A DNA stretch of 64,000 nt from Arthrobacter crusticola (lineage in GTDB: Bacteria > Actinomycetota > Actinomycetes > Actinomycetales > Micrococcaceae): NCBI RefSeq assembly GCF_004357995.1, contig NZ_SMTK01000001.1, positions 372,001 through 436,000 on the forward strand, in the 5' to 3' direction. The position numbers and the translations under genes are program-made. Below are positions 38,900 to 47,988 of this stretch, one piece after another. Below the pieces are notes generated by a model. That model was not told the origin of the DNA, made no database searches, and was given only the letters and a program-made list of their open reading frames with translations. How positions within the stretch are numbered: position 1 is the stretch's first letter; each line of letters starts with the position of its first letter.

Positions 38900-39961
38900 C
38901 TACCGATCGGCGCGGGACGTGCCGGCCAGCCGCGCTGGAGCGCCGGGCTGCTCGTCGGCGGCGAGCTGCACCAGCCGGCGGGCGGAGGCCTCATCGAGGA
39001 TCAGGTCCGTGGCGAGGCCCGCGGCCAGTGCCCCCCGCAGGCCATTGATCTTCGTCTCCCCGGACACCACGCAGATCCGGCGCCGGACCTCCCGGAGGCG
39101 GTCGAGGTCGGGCCCGGTGCTGCGCTGGTTGAGCAGGATGTCGCGGTGGCTGCCGTCCTCCCGGAAGAACATCGTGGCCACATCGCCCACCACCTCGTCC
39201 TCGGCGAGCTGCGCGAGATCCTCGTCGTCGAGGTATCCGCCGCTGTAGACGTGGCTGGGGATGCCGGCGTCGATCGAGCCGACGCCGAAGACCGCCACCG
39301 TCATCCGGTGCTGGAGGTCAAGGATGCGCCGCACGCTGCGCTCGTTCCACATCGCCCGCTTGGTTTCGGCGTGGTCGAAGAAGGCGGGCACGGGAAACTG
39401 CTCAACGCGGGCGCCGTAGGCCTGGCCGAAGCGCCGCAAAATCTCACTGGCATAGGTGATGCCGGTGGTCTGGGTGTTTCCGGCGCCGTTGAGCTGCACG
39501 ATCGTGCTGTCGTGGATGTCCTTGCGGGTCAGGTGGTGGCTGACCGCGCTGAGGGTGGAGCCCCAGGCGACGCCGATGATCGCGTTGGAGTCCATCAGCG
39601 GGCTGATGGTGCGCGCCGCCTGGATGGCCACGCGCTCCAGTGCCTCGGAGTCGCTCACGCTGTCCGCGACCGGTACCACGTGCGCCTCCACACCGAAACG
39701 GCGGCGGATCTGCTGCTCAAGGACGGGCGCGCGCTCGGTGGGGTTGTTGACCGAGATCTGCACCAGGCCGGTCTGGCGGGCCAGAGACAGCAGCCGGGAG
39801 ACAGTGGAGCGGGAGGTCCGCAGTTCCCGGGCGATGGCGTCCATCGTCAGGTCCTGCAGGTAGTACATCTGGGCCGCACGGAGGGCGTCCCTGGACCGGT
39901 GGCCGGCGCCCTCTTTGTCGGTGGAGGTGCGGCGGCGTCGGGAGGAATCACGGGATGGCAC
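38900..39961 (-). CDS. SorC/DeoR-type sugar-responsive regulator of the glycerol region
   Basis: 353 residues from the GTG at 39961, preceded by GGGGGTGAG. The N-terminal helix-turn-helix is in LQDLTMDAIARELRTSRSTVSRLLSLAR. The large sugar-phosphate binding domain follows, with GVAWGSTLSAVSHHL and VFGVGSIDAGIPS. It lies divergent to glpD with 126 bases between starts, and the inverted repeat TGCAC-GTTT-GTGCA lies between them, so it very likely senses a glycerol metabolite and controls glycerol use as well as its own operon. The ligand is inferred from position, not from residues. Confidence 0.85.
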   Translation of the reverse strand: MPSRDSSRRRRTSTDKEGAGHRSRDALRAAQMYYLQDLTMDAIARELRTSRSTVSRLLSLARQTGLVQISVNNPTERAPVLEQQIRRRFGVEAHVVPVADSVSDSEALERVAIQAARTISPLMDSNAIIGVAWGSTLSAVSHHLTRKDIHDSTIVQLNGAGNTQTTGITYASEILRRFGQAYGARVEQFPVPAFFDHAETKRAMWNERSVRRILDLQHRMTVAVFGVGSIDAGIPSHVYSGGYLDDEDLAQLAEDEVVGDVATMFFREDGSHRDILLNQRSTGPDLDRLREVRRRICVVSGETKINGLRGALAAGLATDLILDEASARRLVQLAADEQPGAPARLAGTSRADR

Positions 39962-39983
39962 GTGTCCATTCTCACCCCCTTTC

Positions 39984-39997
39984 TGCACGTTTGTGCA
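39984..39997. promoter_or_regulatory. Inverted repeat between the SorC-type regulator and glpD
   Basis: TGCAC-GTTT-GTGCA, a perfect five-base inverted repeat just upstream of the glpD -35 box and 23 bases from the regulator GTG. A likely operator for the divergent regulator. Confidence 0.5.
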
Positions 39998-40003
39998 ATC
40001 TGG

Positions 40004-40032
40004 TTGACTGCTATTCCCAAACTTCAAAGAAT
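40004..40032 (+). promoter_or_regulatory. Predicted glpD promoter
   Basis: TTGACT (40004-40009) and AAGAAT (40027-40032) with a 17-base spacer. The start of transcription would fall near 40039, leaving a leader of about 50 bases. Confidence 0.5.
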
Positions 40033-40087
40033 AGGTCGGGCAGTCCCCCATCAGCAGCAATCTTTACGGTTACGGAGTAGTGCCTTA

Positions 40088-41833
40088 ATGAATACCGTCG
40101 ACAGCAACAGTGCCACCGGCAATGTCAGCGAACCGCGGACCGAGGTGAAAAAACTCCAGGAGCGCCCCCGAGCCTCGGTGCTCATCATCGGCGGAGGGAT
40201 CAACGGCGTCGGCACCTTCCGCGACCTCGCGCTGCAGGGCGTCGACGTCGCCCTGGTCGAGCGCGGCGATTACTCCCAGGGGGCCTCGGGCGCCTCCTCC
40301 CACATGATCCACGGCGGCATCCGGTACCTCGAAAACGGGGAGTTCAGGCTGGTGCGCGAATCCGTCGTTGAACGCAACCGCCTCCTGCGGGTCGCGCCCC
40401 ACTATGTGAAGCCCCTGCAGACGACCATCCCCATCTTCAGCACCTTCTCGGGCATCCTCGCGGCCCCGATGCGCTTCCTCACCCACAAGCAGGGAAAGCC
40501 CACCGAGCGCGGCGCCTTCCTGATCAAGGTCGGACTGAGCCTCTATGACTCCTTCTCCCGCGACGGCGGCTCGGTACCCCGCCACAAATTCGTCGGCCGG
40601 AAGAAGTCGCTGGCGCTTATGCCGGACCTGCGCCCGGACGTGAAGTACACCGCCACCTACTTTGACGCATCCGTTCACAACCCCGAACGTCTCACCCTCG
40701 ACGTCCTGCGCGACGGCCAGCTGGCCAACCCGACAGCCCGCGCCACGAACTACGTCAACGCCATCGGCGCCTCCGACGACGGCGTGCTGCTGCGCGATGA
40801 ACTCACCGGCGCCACGTTCACCTTCGAGGCCGACGTCGTCATCAACGCCACCGGTGCGTGGGTCGACGGCACCAACGCGGCCCTCGGCGCGGGAAGCTCC
40901 TTCATGGGCGGCACCAAGGGATCCCACATCGTCCTCGACTCCAAGGCGCTCCTCGAGGCAACCAACGGCCGTGAGATCTTCTTCGAGCACACCGACGGCC
41001 GCATCGTGCTGATCTACCCCATGGGCGACCGCGTGCTGGTCGGAACCACCGACGTCGACGCCGACATGAGCGTGCCCGCGGTGACGACCGACGAGGAGAT
41101 CGACTACTTCTTCGACCTGGTCCACCATGTCTTCCCCACCATTCAGGTCGGCCGGGAGGACATTGTGTACAGTTTTTCCGGCGTCCGGCCGCTGCCGCGC
41201 CACGACGACACCTCGCCCGGTTTCGTGTCCCGCGACTACCGCATCGAGAAGCGCGAAGAGCAGCGCGGCGGCCGCAAGGTGACCACGCTGAGCCTCGTAG
41301 GCGGCAAGTGGACGACGTTCAGGGCGCTTTCCGAGCACCTCGCCAATGACACCCTTGCGGTGCTGGGGGCTGCCCGGAAAACGTCCACGGCCAACCTCGC
41401 CATCGGCGGCGGCAAGGGCTTCCCGGCCGGTGAACAGGCGGAAAAACAGTGGATTGCCGCCGCGGTCCGGCCCGGGTACGACGAGGAACGCGTCGGGGTT
41501 CTGCTCACGCGCTACGGCGCGCGTGCCACCGACGTGCTCGAGTTTGTTGCGCAGGGACAAGATTCCGTGTTCAGTTCCACTAAGGAACTAAGTTCGCGGG
41601 AGGTGGAGTACATGGTGCGCAACGAGCAGGTCGGTCATCTGATCGACATTCTGATCCGCCGCACCTCGCTTGCCTTCCGCGGTCTGGTGACCGCCGAACT
41701 CCTGGCCGAACTGGCCGCGGTGCTCGCACCGCTGCTGGGCTGGGACAAGGAGGCCGCGGCCGCCGAGATCCGCCACGCCGAGGCAGTCCTTGCCGACGCG
41801 CACCGGGTCGAGGTTCGAAGCTTGATCGCCTAG
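40088..41833 (+). CDS. glpD: Glycerol-3-phosphate dehydrogenase (FAD)
   Basis: 581 residues from the ATG at 40088. The frame is open for another 2.4 kb upstream through antisense of other genes, which is not coding. The FAD fold begins VLIIGGGINGVGTFRDLA, then ASGASSHMIHGGIRYLENGEF, and GTTDVDADMS further on; a C-terminal helical domain typical of GlpD ends the protein. It oxidises glycerol 3-phosphate to dihydroxyacetone phosphate at the membrane and passes electrons to quinone. First of glpD-glpF-glpK, but separated from glpF by a terminator. Confidence 0.95.
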   Translation: MNTVDSNSATGNVSEPRTEVKKLQERPRASVLIIGGGINGVGTFRDLALQGVDVALVERGDYSQGASGASSHMIHGGIRYLENGEFRLVRESVVERNRLLRVAPHYVKPLQTTIPIFSTFSGILAAPMRFLTHKQGKPTERGAFLIKVGLSLYDSFSRDGGSVPRHKFVGRKKSLALMPDLRPDVKYTATYFDASVHNPERLTLDVLRDGQLANPTARATNYVNAIGASDDGVLLRDELTGATFTFEADVVINATGAWVDGTNAALGAGSSFMGGTKGSHIVLDSKALLEATNGREIFFEHTDGRIVLIYPMGDRVLVGTTDVDADMSVPAVTTDEEIDYFFDLVHHVFPTIQVGREDIVYSFSGVRPLPRHDDTSPGFVSRDYRIEKREEQRGGRKVTTLSLVGGKWTTFRALSEHLANDTLAVLGAARKTSTANLAIGGGKGFPAGEQAEKQWIAAAVRPGYDEERVGVLLTRYGARATDVLEFVAQGQDSVFSSTKELSSREVEYMVRNEQVGHLIDILIRRTSLAFRGLVTAELLAELAAVLAPLLGWDKEAAAAEIRHAEAVLADAHRVEVRSLIA

Positions 41834-41853
41834 CGGAAGGTCCGCGGGGGATC

Positions 41854-41881
41854 GGCCCCACCGCCCTTGGGCGGTGGGGCC
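41854..41881 (+). terminator. Terminator hairpin between glpD and glpF
   Basis: GGCCCCACCGCCC and GGGCGGTGGGGCC are perfectly complementary over 13 bases around TT (about 12 bp with a four-base loop in practice). It starts 21 bases after the glpD stop. No T tract. It separates glpD from glpFK transcription, at least in part. Confidence 0.7.
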
Positions 41882-41965
41882 ATCCAACGGCAGGTGTTGC
41901 CGGGGGAAGGGGGCCGCTCAGGCGGCGGCGCCTGCACACAAGTAAATACATACGAGGAGTCAAAG

Positions 41966-42712
41966 ATGTCTCTTGAAGTATTTGTTGCCGAAACGTTCGG
42001 CACCATGATTTTGCTGTTGCTCGGTTGTGGTGTCGTAGCCAACGTCGCCCTGGCAAAGACAAAGGGCAATAACGGCGGGTTCCTCATGGTCAACTTCGGC
42101 TGGGGGCTCGCTGTCTTCGCAGGCGTCTTCGTCGCGGCCCTGTCCGGTGCCCACCTGAATTTCGCCGTCACCGTGGGCCTGTGGGTGAACGGGGACGTCG
42201 AGTCCTTCGCCTCGGGGGTCGACAAGAACTTCGGCAACGCGCTGGGGTACCTCGCCGCACAGATGATCGGCTCCATCCTCGGCGCCGTCGTGGCGTGGCT
42301 GGCCTACAAGCAGCACTTCGATGACGAGCCGGATCCCGCCAACAAGCTGGGTGTCTTCTCCACCGGTCCCGCCATCCGCTCCTACGGCTGGAACCTCGTC
42401 ACCGAGATCATCGGTACCTTCGTCCTCGTCTTCGTGATCATCGCCTTCGGTTCGACGCCGAACGGGCTTGGCCCGCTGGCTGTGGCGCTCCTCGTCGTTG
42501 GCATCGGCGCCTCCCTTGGCGGACCCACCGGGTACGCCATCAACCCGAACCGCGACCTCGGCCCCCGCATCGCCCACGCCATTCTCCCCATCAAGGGCAA
42601 GGGCGGCTCCGACTGGGGCTACGCCTGGGTGCCGGTGGCCGGCCCCATCATCGGCGGCATCCTCGCCGGCCTGGTCGTCCAGCTGGTCGAGTTCCCCGCC
42701 CTCCCGGCGTAG
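41966..42712 (+). CDS. glpF: Glycerol facilitator (aquaglyceroporin) with variant pore motifs
   Basis: 248 residues with six membrane segments and two half-helices. GAGGAG precedes the ATG. The two canonical NPA boxes are altered: the first is Asn65-Phe66-Ala67 (AHLNFAVTV), and the second is Asn193-Pro194-Asn195 (INPNRDLGP). Both key asparagines and the selectivity-filter Arg196 are kept, and Asp197 follows Arg196 as in glycerol channels. Location directly before glpK makes glycerol uptake the clear role. The loop at 113-135 is long and charged. Whether the altered boxes change selectivity is not known. Confidence 0.92.
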   Translation: MSLEVFVAETFGTMILLLLGCGVVANVALAKTKGNNGGFLMVNFGWGLAVFAGVFVAALSGAHLNFAVTVGLWVNGDVESFASGVDKNFGNALGYLAAQMIGSILGAVVAWLAYKQHFDDEPDPANKLGVFSTGPAIRSYGWNLVTEIIGTFVLVFVIIAFGSTPNGLGPLAVALLVVGIGASLGGPTGYAINPNRDLGPRIAHAILPIKGKGGSDWGYAWVPVAGPIIGGILAGLVVQLVEFPALPA

Positions 42713-42780
42713 GGTCACCGCCCGCCCGGTGCCGTCCGCACCGGGCACCATCCGACATCATCTCAACAAAGGAGTAGGAA

Positions 42781-44295
42781 ATGTCGCAGTACGTTATCGC
42801 TATTGACCAAGGCACGACGTCGAGCCGGGCCATCGTGTTCGACCACAAGGGGGACATCGTCTCCTCGGGACAGAAGGAACACGAGCAGATCTTCCCGAAG
42901 GCGGGGTGGGTCGAGCACGATCCGGCCGAGATCTGGGACAACACCCGTGAGGTCATCGGCAGCGCCCTGTCCAAGGCGAACCTGACCCGCCACGACATCG
43001 CCGCGGTCGGCATCACCAACCAGCGCGAGACCGCCGTGGTGTGGGATAAGACCACCGGCAAGGCGGTCTACAACGCCATCGTGTGGCAGGACACCCGCAC
43101 ACAGAACATTGTCGATGAGCTTGCCTCAAACGGCGGTGTCGAGCGTTACAAGGAGAAGGTCGGCCTGCCCCTGGCCACCTACTTCTCCGGCACGAAGATC
43201 AAGTGGATCCTCGACAATGTCGATGGCGCCCGCGAGAAGGCCGAGGCAGGAGACCTCCTCTTCGGCAACACCGACTCATGGGTCACCTGGAACCTCACCG
43301 GCGGCACCGACGGCGGCGTGCACATCACCGACGTCACCAACGCCTCACGGACCCTGTTCATGGACCTGGAGACTCTCTCCTGGGACGAATCGATCCTCGC
43401 GGACTTCGGGGTTCCGCTGTCGATGATGCCCGCCATCAAGTCCTCCTCCGAGGTCTACGGCAAGGTCCACGGTTCCCAGCTGCTGCGCGAGGTTCCGGTG
43501 GCCGGCATCCTCGGCGACCAGCAGGCGGCGACCTTCGGCCAGGCAGCCTTCGCCAAGGGCGGTGCGAAGAACACCTACGGCACCGGCAACTTCATGATCG
43601 TCAACACCGGCGAGGAGATCGTCCACTCCAAGAACGGCCTGCTCACCACGGTCTGCTACCGCCTCGGGGACGCCAAGCCGGTCTACGCGCTCGAAGGATC
43701 GATTGCAGTCACCGGGTCCCTCATCCAGTGGCTCCGCGACAACCTCGGCCTCATCAAGAGTTCTCCCGAGGTGGAGCAGCTCGCGACGACGGTGGATGAC
43801 AACGGCGGCGTGTACATCGTCCCGGCATTCTCCGGCCTCTTCGCCCCTTACTGGCGTGCGGACGCCCGCGGCGCGATTGTGGGGCTGACCCGCTTCGTGA
43901 ACAAGGGACACATCGCCCGTGCGGCACTGGAGGCCACGGCCTTCCAGACCCGGGAGGTGCTGGACGCGGCCAACGCCGACTCCGGGGTGGACATGGAGGA
44001 CCTCCGGGTCGATGGCGGCATGGTCGCCAATGACGCCCTGATGCAGTTCCAGGCAGACATCCTCGGCATCCCGGTCATCCGGCCCAAGGTCACCGAGACC
44101 ACCGCGCTCGGTGCCGCCTACGCCGCGGGCCTCGCCGTCGGTTTCTGGAAGGACACCGACGAGCTCGCCACCAACTGGTCCGAGGACAAGCGCTGGAACC
44201 CCTCAATGGACGACGCCGAGCGCGACCGCCAGCTGCGCCTGTGGAAGAAGGCCGTCACGAAGACGTTCGACTGGGTCGACGAGGACGTTTCCTAG
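42781..44295 (+). CDS. glpK: Glycerol kinase
   Basis: 504 residues, standard length for the FGGY sugar kinase family. It phosphorylates glycerol to glycerol 3-phosphate, trapping it after GlpF entry. Landmarks are [15 protein letters not shown] at the start, [35 protein letters not shown] and the ADP-binding [31 protein letters not shown] gives a strong ribosome site. A terminator follows the gene. Confidence 0.97.
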   Translation: MSQYVIAIDQGTTSSRAIVFDHKGDIVSSGQKEHEQIFPKAGWVEHDPAEIWDNTREVIGSALSKANLTRHDIAAVGITNQRETAVVWDKTTGKAVYNAIVWQDTRTQNIVDELASNGGVERYKEKVGLPLATYFSGTKIKWILDNVDGAREKAEAGDLLFGNTDSWVTWNLTGGTDGGVHITDVTNASRTLFMDLETLSWDESILADFGVPLSMMPAIKSSSEVYGKVHGSQLLREVPVAGILGDQQAATFGQAAFAKGGAKNTYGTGNFMIVNTGEEIVHSKNGLLTTVCYRLGDAKPVYALEGSIAVTGSLIQWLRDNLGLIKSSPEVEQLATTVDDNGGVYIVPAFSGLFAPYWRADARGAIVGLTRFVNKGHIARAALEATAFQTREVLDAANADSGVDMEDLRVDGGMVANDALMQFQADILGIPVIRPKVTETTALGAAYAAGLAVGFWKDTDELATNWSEDKRWNPSMDDAERDRQLRLWKKAVTKTFDWVDEDVS

Positions 44296-44319
44296 CCCGG
44301 GATCCCCGCGGCAGCGCAG

Positions 44320-44354
44320 GCGCCCGTCCACCAGCGGTACCGGTGGACGGGCGC
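44320..44354 (+). terminator. Terminator of glpK
   Basis: A perfect 13-bp stem (GCGCCCGTCCACC / GGTGGACGGGCGC) with a nine-base loop, 25 bases after the glpK stop, followed by TTCTGTG. Confidence 0.75.
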
Positions 44355-44401
44355 TTCTGTGCTCCTGCAGCGAAACCGCCGGGAAGCCCACGGTTCTGCG
44401 C

Positions 44402-44407
44402 TAGAGT
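44402..44407 (+). promoter_or_regulatory. -10 element of the leuS leader transcript
   Basis: TAGAGT lies six bases before the ATG at 44414, so transcription should begin at or next to that ATG, making a leaderless leader peptide. No clear -35 box. Confidence 0.45.
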
Positions 44408-44413
44408 TGTTTC

Positions 44414-44440
44414 ATGTCAACTCGGCGACTTCTTCCCTAG
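44414..44440 (+). CDS. Putative leucine leader peptide upstream of leuS
   Basis: A nine-codon frame reading Met-Ser-Thr-Arg-Arg-Leu-Leu-Pro-stop, with two adjacent CTT leucine codons rather than the CTG/CTC used in most genes here. It is followed directly by a perfect hairpin (44440-44462) and then a terminator with a T run (44464-44490), ahead of leuS. This is the classic order of a ribosome-mediated attenuator, and leucine codons before a leucyl-tRNA synthetase gene make biological sense. The two hairpins do not obviously exclude each other, so the switch mechanism is not proven. It is too short for gene callers. Confidence 0.45.
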   Translation: MSTRRLLP

Positions 44441-44462
44441 CCGCACGCGATTCACGTGCGGC
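44440..44462 (+). promoter_or_regulatory. Hairpin following the leader peptide stop
   Basis: GCCGCACG and CGTGCGGC form an 8-bp perfect stem with a seven-base loop. It begins at the last base of the leader stop codon, so a terminating ribosome would cover its 5' arm. Confidence 0.55.
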
Positions 44463-44463
44463 G

Positions 44464-44490
44464 GCCCCTCCCTGGACGAGGGGCTTTTGT
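44464..44490 (+). terminator. Intrinsic terminator (attenuator) upstream of leuS
   Basis: GCCCCTC (44464-44470) pairs with GAGGGGC (44478-44484) and is followed by TTTTGT. It lies 90 bases before the leuS start, so it should reduce read-through into leuS unless relieved. Confidence 0.65.
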
Positions 44491-44579
44491 GTGTCCGGGC
44501 CGGAAACCGCGGCGGCCGGCATGCGGGAACAGACGACGATGCGGCAATCGCGAAGAATGACAGGACAGGGTCAAAGACA

Positions 44580-47078
44580 GTGAGCACACCTATCGAGGCT
44601 GGACAGCCCGACGAGAACACCTACGACTTCGCCGCTCTGGAGGCCCGCTGGCCGGCGGTGTGGGATGAGCTGGAATTGTTCAAGCCGCTCGACGATGGCT
44701 CACGCGAGCGCCGGTACGTACTCGACATGTTCCCCTACCCCTCCGGTGACCTGCACATGGGCCATGCCGAGGCCTTCGCCATGGGCGACGTCGCCGCCCG
44801 CTGGTCCCGCCTGCAGGGCTACGACGTGCTGCACCCGATCGGGTGGGACTCCTTCGGGCTCCCGGCCGAGAACGCGGCCATCAAGCGCGACGCGCACCCT
44901 GCCGAGTGGACCTACGCGAACATCGAGACGCAGGCCCATTCCTTCAAGCGCTACGCGATCAGCGCCGACTGGTCCCGGCGGATCCACACCTCCGATCCCG
45001 AGTACTACCGCTGGACCCAGTGGCTGTTTACCCGGTTCTTCAACAAGGGCCTTGCCTACCGGAAGAATTCGCCGGTCAACTGGTGCCCCAAGGACCAGAC
45101 GGTGCTCTCCAACGAGCAGGTCATCAACGGGGCCTGCGACCGCTGCGGGACAATGGTCACCAAGAAGGACCTGAACCAGTGGTACTTCAAGATCACCGAC
45201 TACGCCGACCGCCTGCTTCAGGACATGGACCAGCTGAAGGGCCACTGGCCCGAGCGCGTGCTGGCGATGCAGCGCAACTGGATCGGCCGTTCCGAGGGTG
45301 CCACCGTGCGCTTCTCCATCGAGGCCGCCGATGACCGGCCGGCTCACGACGTGCCGGTGTTCACCACCCGCCCGGACACCCTCTACGGGGCGACCTTCTT
45401 CGTCGTCGCCGCCGACACCCAGCTCGCCCTCGACCTGGTCACCGCCGAGCACCGAGGCGCTCTCGAGGAGTACCGGGAGCAGGTCAAGCAGCTCTCCGAA
45501 ATCGAACGGCAGTCCACCGAACGCGAGAAGACCGGCGTATTCACCGGCCGGTACGCCGTGAACCCCCTCAACGGAGAGAAGCTGCCCGTCTGGGCCGCCG
45601 ACTACGTGCTGGCCGACTACGGCACCGGCGCGATCATGGCGGTTCCCGCCCATGACCAGCGCGACCTCGACTTCGCCCGGGCGTTCAACCTGCCGGTGCG
45701 CACGGTCGTCGACACCGGCGCCGAGGACCCGGCGGCCACCGGAACCGCAACCGCCGGTGAGGGCGTCCTGGTCAACTCCGGAGAGCTGACCGGCCTGGAC
45801 AAGCCCGCCGCCATCGCCCGCGCCATCGAACTGCTTGCGGCGCAGGGCACCGGCGAGCGGACGGTCAACTTCCGGTTGCGCGACTGGCTGCTCTCGCGCC
45901 AGCGGTACTGGGGAACCCCGATCCCCATCATCCACTGCGCCACCTGCGGCGAGGTCCCGGTGCCCGACGAGCAGCTGCCGGTCACCTTGCCCGAGGGCCT
46001 TCACGGCTCCCAGCTGAAACCGCGGGGCGTATCGCCGCTGGCCGCCGTCGAGGACTGGGTCAACGTGTCCTGCCCGTCGTGCGGCGGGCCCGCCAAGCGG
46101 GACACCGACACCATGGACACCTTCGTCGACTCCTCCTGGTACTTCCTGCGGTTCATCACCCCGGACCTGGAGACAGCGCCGTTCGACACCGACGCCGTCA
46201 ACCGGTGGATGCCCGTCGGCCAGTACGTCGGCGGCGTCGAACACGCCATCCTGCACCTGCTCTACAGCCGGTTCTTCACCAAGGTGCTCTTCGACCTGGG
46301 CCTGGTGAACTTCACCGAGCCGTTCTCTTCCCTGCTGAACCAGGGGCAGGTCCTCAACGGCGGCAAAGCCATGAGTAAATCCCTGGGCAACGGGGTGGAC
46401 CTCGGGGAGCAGCTCGACAAGTACGGGGTGGACGCCGTGCGCCTCACGATGATCTTCGCCTCCCCGCCGGAGGACGACGTCGACTGGGCCGATGTGTCGC
46501 CGTCGGGCTCGGCGAAGTTCCTGGCCCGCGCCTGGCGGCTGGGTGCCGATGTCGCCAGCGCCCCCGGCATCGACTTCGCCGCCGGGGACCGGGCGCTGCG
46601 CTCGGCCACCCACCGCACCCTGGCCGACGTGCCCGAGCTGATGGGCGCCAGCAAGTTCAACGTGGTCATCGCCCGGCTGATGGAGCTGGTCAACGCCACC
46701 CGCAAGGCCATCGACTCCGGCCCGGGCGGCAGCGACCCGGCCGTCCGTGAGGCGGCCGAGGCCGTGGCGGTGCTGCTGGGCATGTTCGCCCCGTACACCG
46801 CCGAGGATCTGTGGGAGCGGCTGGGCCACACCCCCGGGGTGGCCACCGCGTCCCTGCCGGCCGTGGAGCAGGACCTGCTTGCGCAGGAGTCCGTCATCGC
46901 CGTCGTGCAGGTGCAGGGCAAGGTCCGCGACCGGCTCACCGTTTCCCCGGACATCACCGAGGACGAGCTGCGGACCCTGGCCCTCGCCAGTGAGCAGGTC
47001 TCCCGGATCCTCGACGGCAGGGGCATCCGCACGGTCATCGTGCGGGCGCCCAAGCTGGTCAACATCGTGCCCAGCTGA
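44580..47078 (+). CDS. leuS: Leucyl-tRNA synthetase
   Basis: 832 residues from the GTG at 44580; upstream frame is not conserved sequence. Class I synthetase with the HIGH-type motif HMGH (59-62), a CP1 editing insertion (about 225-420), and the catalytic KMSKS-type loop KAMSKS (596-601), then an anticodon-binding helical domain and C-terminal domain. It charges tRNA(Leu) and clears misactivated norvaline or isoleucine. Preceded by a possible leucine leader and terminator; degV follows two bases after the stop. Confidence 0.95.
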   Translation: MSTPIEAGQPDENTYDFAALEARWPAVWDELELFKPLDDGSRERRYVLDMFPYPSGDLHMGHAEAFAMGDVAARWSRLQGYDVLHPIGWDSFGLPAENAAIKRDAHPAEWTYANIETQAHSFKRYAISADWSRRIHTSDPEYYRWTQWLFTRFFNKGLAYRKNSPVNWCPKDQTVLSNEQVINGACDRCGTMVTKKDLNQWYFKITDYADRLLQDMDQLKGHWPERVLAMQRNWIGRSEGATVRFSIEAADDRPAHDVPVFTTRPDTLYGATFFVVAADTQLALDLVTAEHRGALEEYREQVKQLSEIERQSTEREKTGVFTGRYAVNPLNGEKLPVWAADYVLADYGTGAIMAVPAHDQRDLDFARAFNLPVRTVVDTGAEDPAATGTATAGEGVLVNSGELTGLDKPAAIARAIELLAAQGTGERTVNFRLRDWLLSRQRYWGTPIPIIHCATCGEVPVPDEQLPVTLPEGLHGSQLKPRGVSPLAAVEDWVNVSCPSCGGPAKRDTDTMDTFVDSSWYFLRFITPDLETAPFDTDAVNRWMPVGQYVGGVEHAILHLLYSRFFTKVLFDLGLVNFTEPFSSLLNQGQVLNGGKAMSKSLGNGVDLGEQLDKYGVDAVRLTMIFASPPEDDVDWADVSPSGSAKFLARAWRLGADVASAPGIDFAAGDRALRSATHRTLADVPELMGASKFNVVIARLMELVNATRKAIDSGPGGSDPAVREAAEAVAVLLGMFAPYTAEDLWERLGHTPGVATASLPAVEQDLLAQESVIAVVQVQGKVRDRLTVSPDITEDELRTLALASEQVSRILDGRGIRTVIVRAPKLVNIVPS

Positions 47079-47080
47079 GG

Positions 47081-47962
47081 ATGGCCAGCGACGGACTCCC
47101 GGCCGCGGTCGTGACCGACTCGGCGGCCGGGTTCCCGCCGGGCTGGCTCGACGGCCAGGGGCGCGCCGGGGGAGTCACGGTGGTTCCCCTGCCGGTCCTG
47201 ATCGCCGGTCAGATCTACAGCGACGGCGGCGACTCACTCGTCGAGCCCCTGACCATCGCGCTGGCGCAGGGCTCGGAGGTGCGCACGTCCCGGCCGTCGC
47301 CGGGCCAGTTCGAGCGCGCCTATCGGGCCCTCGAGGCCGAAGGCCATTCGGGCATCATCTCCATTCACCTCTCCGGGGCCCTGTCCGGCACGGTTGACGC
47401 AGCACGCCTGGCGGCCTCCTCGGTCGGCGTTCCCGTCGAGGTGATCGACAGCCGCACCGCCGGGATGCCGCTGGGCTACGCGGCCGTGGCCGCGCTGCAG
47501 TCCCTGCAGCAGGGGGCGAGCCTTGAGCGCAGCGCCGCCGCCGCGGCCATCGTCTGCCGCACCTCGGAGCTCTATTTCTACGTGCCGAGCCTTGACCAGC
47601 TGCGCCGCGGGGGACGGATCAGCGCCGCCGCGAGCTGGCTGGGCAATGTCCTCTCGGTGAAGGCGCTGCTGAGGATTCAGGACGGGCGCGTGGTCCCCGT
47701 GGAGAAGGTGCGCACGGCCGATCGGGCCCTTGACCGGCTCCTGGAAATCGTCCAGGGTGCCGCTGCGGCCCGGCCCGGTGGCAGCGAGATCACGGTGCAC
47801 CATTTCGGGAACGACGACGAGGCTGCCGGGTTCGCCGCCCGGCTGGAATCCTGCCTGCCAGGGACGCCCGTTTCCCTGGCCCGCTGTCCGTCGGTCCTGG
47901 CGGCGCATGCGGGCCTCGGAGTGATGGCCGTGGCCGTGGTTCCCCGCCCCTTGTCTTCATAG
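47081..47962 (+). CDS. DegV family fatty-acid-binding protein
   Basis: 293 residues with the two-domain DegV fold. TDSAAGFP marks the ligand-binding N-terminus, then TSRPSPGQFERAY, SIHLSGALSGTVDAAR and VIDSRTAGMPLGY, all family landmarks. DegV proteins bind free fatty acids; in firmicutes they are FakB and hand the fatty acid to the kinase FakA. No fakA is in the window. The last 85 bases of the gene region recur in degenerate form at 53660-53743. Confidence 0.9.
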   Translation: MASDGLPAAVVTDSAAGFPPGWLDGQGRAGGVTVVPLPVLIAGQIYSDGGDSLVEPLTIALAQGSEVRTSRPSPGQFERAYRALEAEGHSGIISIHLSGALSGTVDAARLAASSVGVPVEVIDSRTAGMPLGYAAVAALQSLQQGASLERSAAAAAIVCRTSELYFYVPSLDQLRRGGRISAAASWLGNVLSVKALLRIQDGRVVPVEKVRTADRALDRLLEIVQGAAAARPGGSEITVHHFGNDDEAAGFAARLESCLPGTPVSLARCPSVLAAHAGLGVMAVAVVPRPLSS

Positions 47963-47988
47963 CGCCAGCGCGGCCCCGTGTTCGGCCC
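47904..47988 (+). repeat. Left copy of the repeat flanking the degV-comEA insertion
   Basis: The intact degV 3' end (GLGVMAVAVVPRPLSS and stop) plus about 25 downstream bases including CGCCAGCGCGG. It matches 53660-53743 imperfectly. Confidence 0.7.

Noticed and set aside
37676-41833. A 1385-codon open frame extending glpD upstream by 2.4 kb
   Set aside because: The upstream part is antisense to the aldo-keto reductase and SorC regulator genes and is GC-rich shadow sequence; glpD homology starts at 40088.
44441-44579. T-box riboswitch upstream of leuS
   Set aside because: No T-box sequence or specifier stem is seen; the short leader frame and terminator explain the region better.
44700-46829. 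A 709-codon minus-strand frame opposite leuS
   Set aside because: Antisense shadow of leuS with no recognisable protein features.
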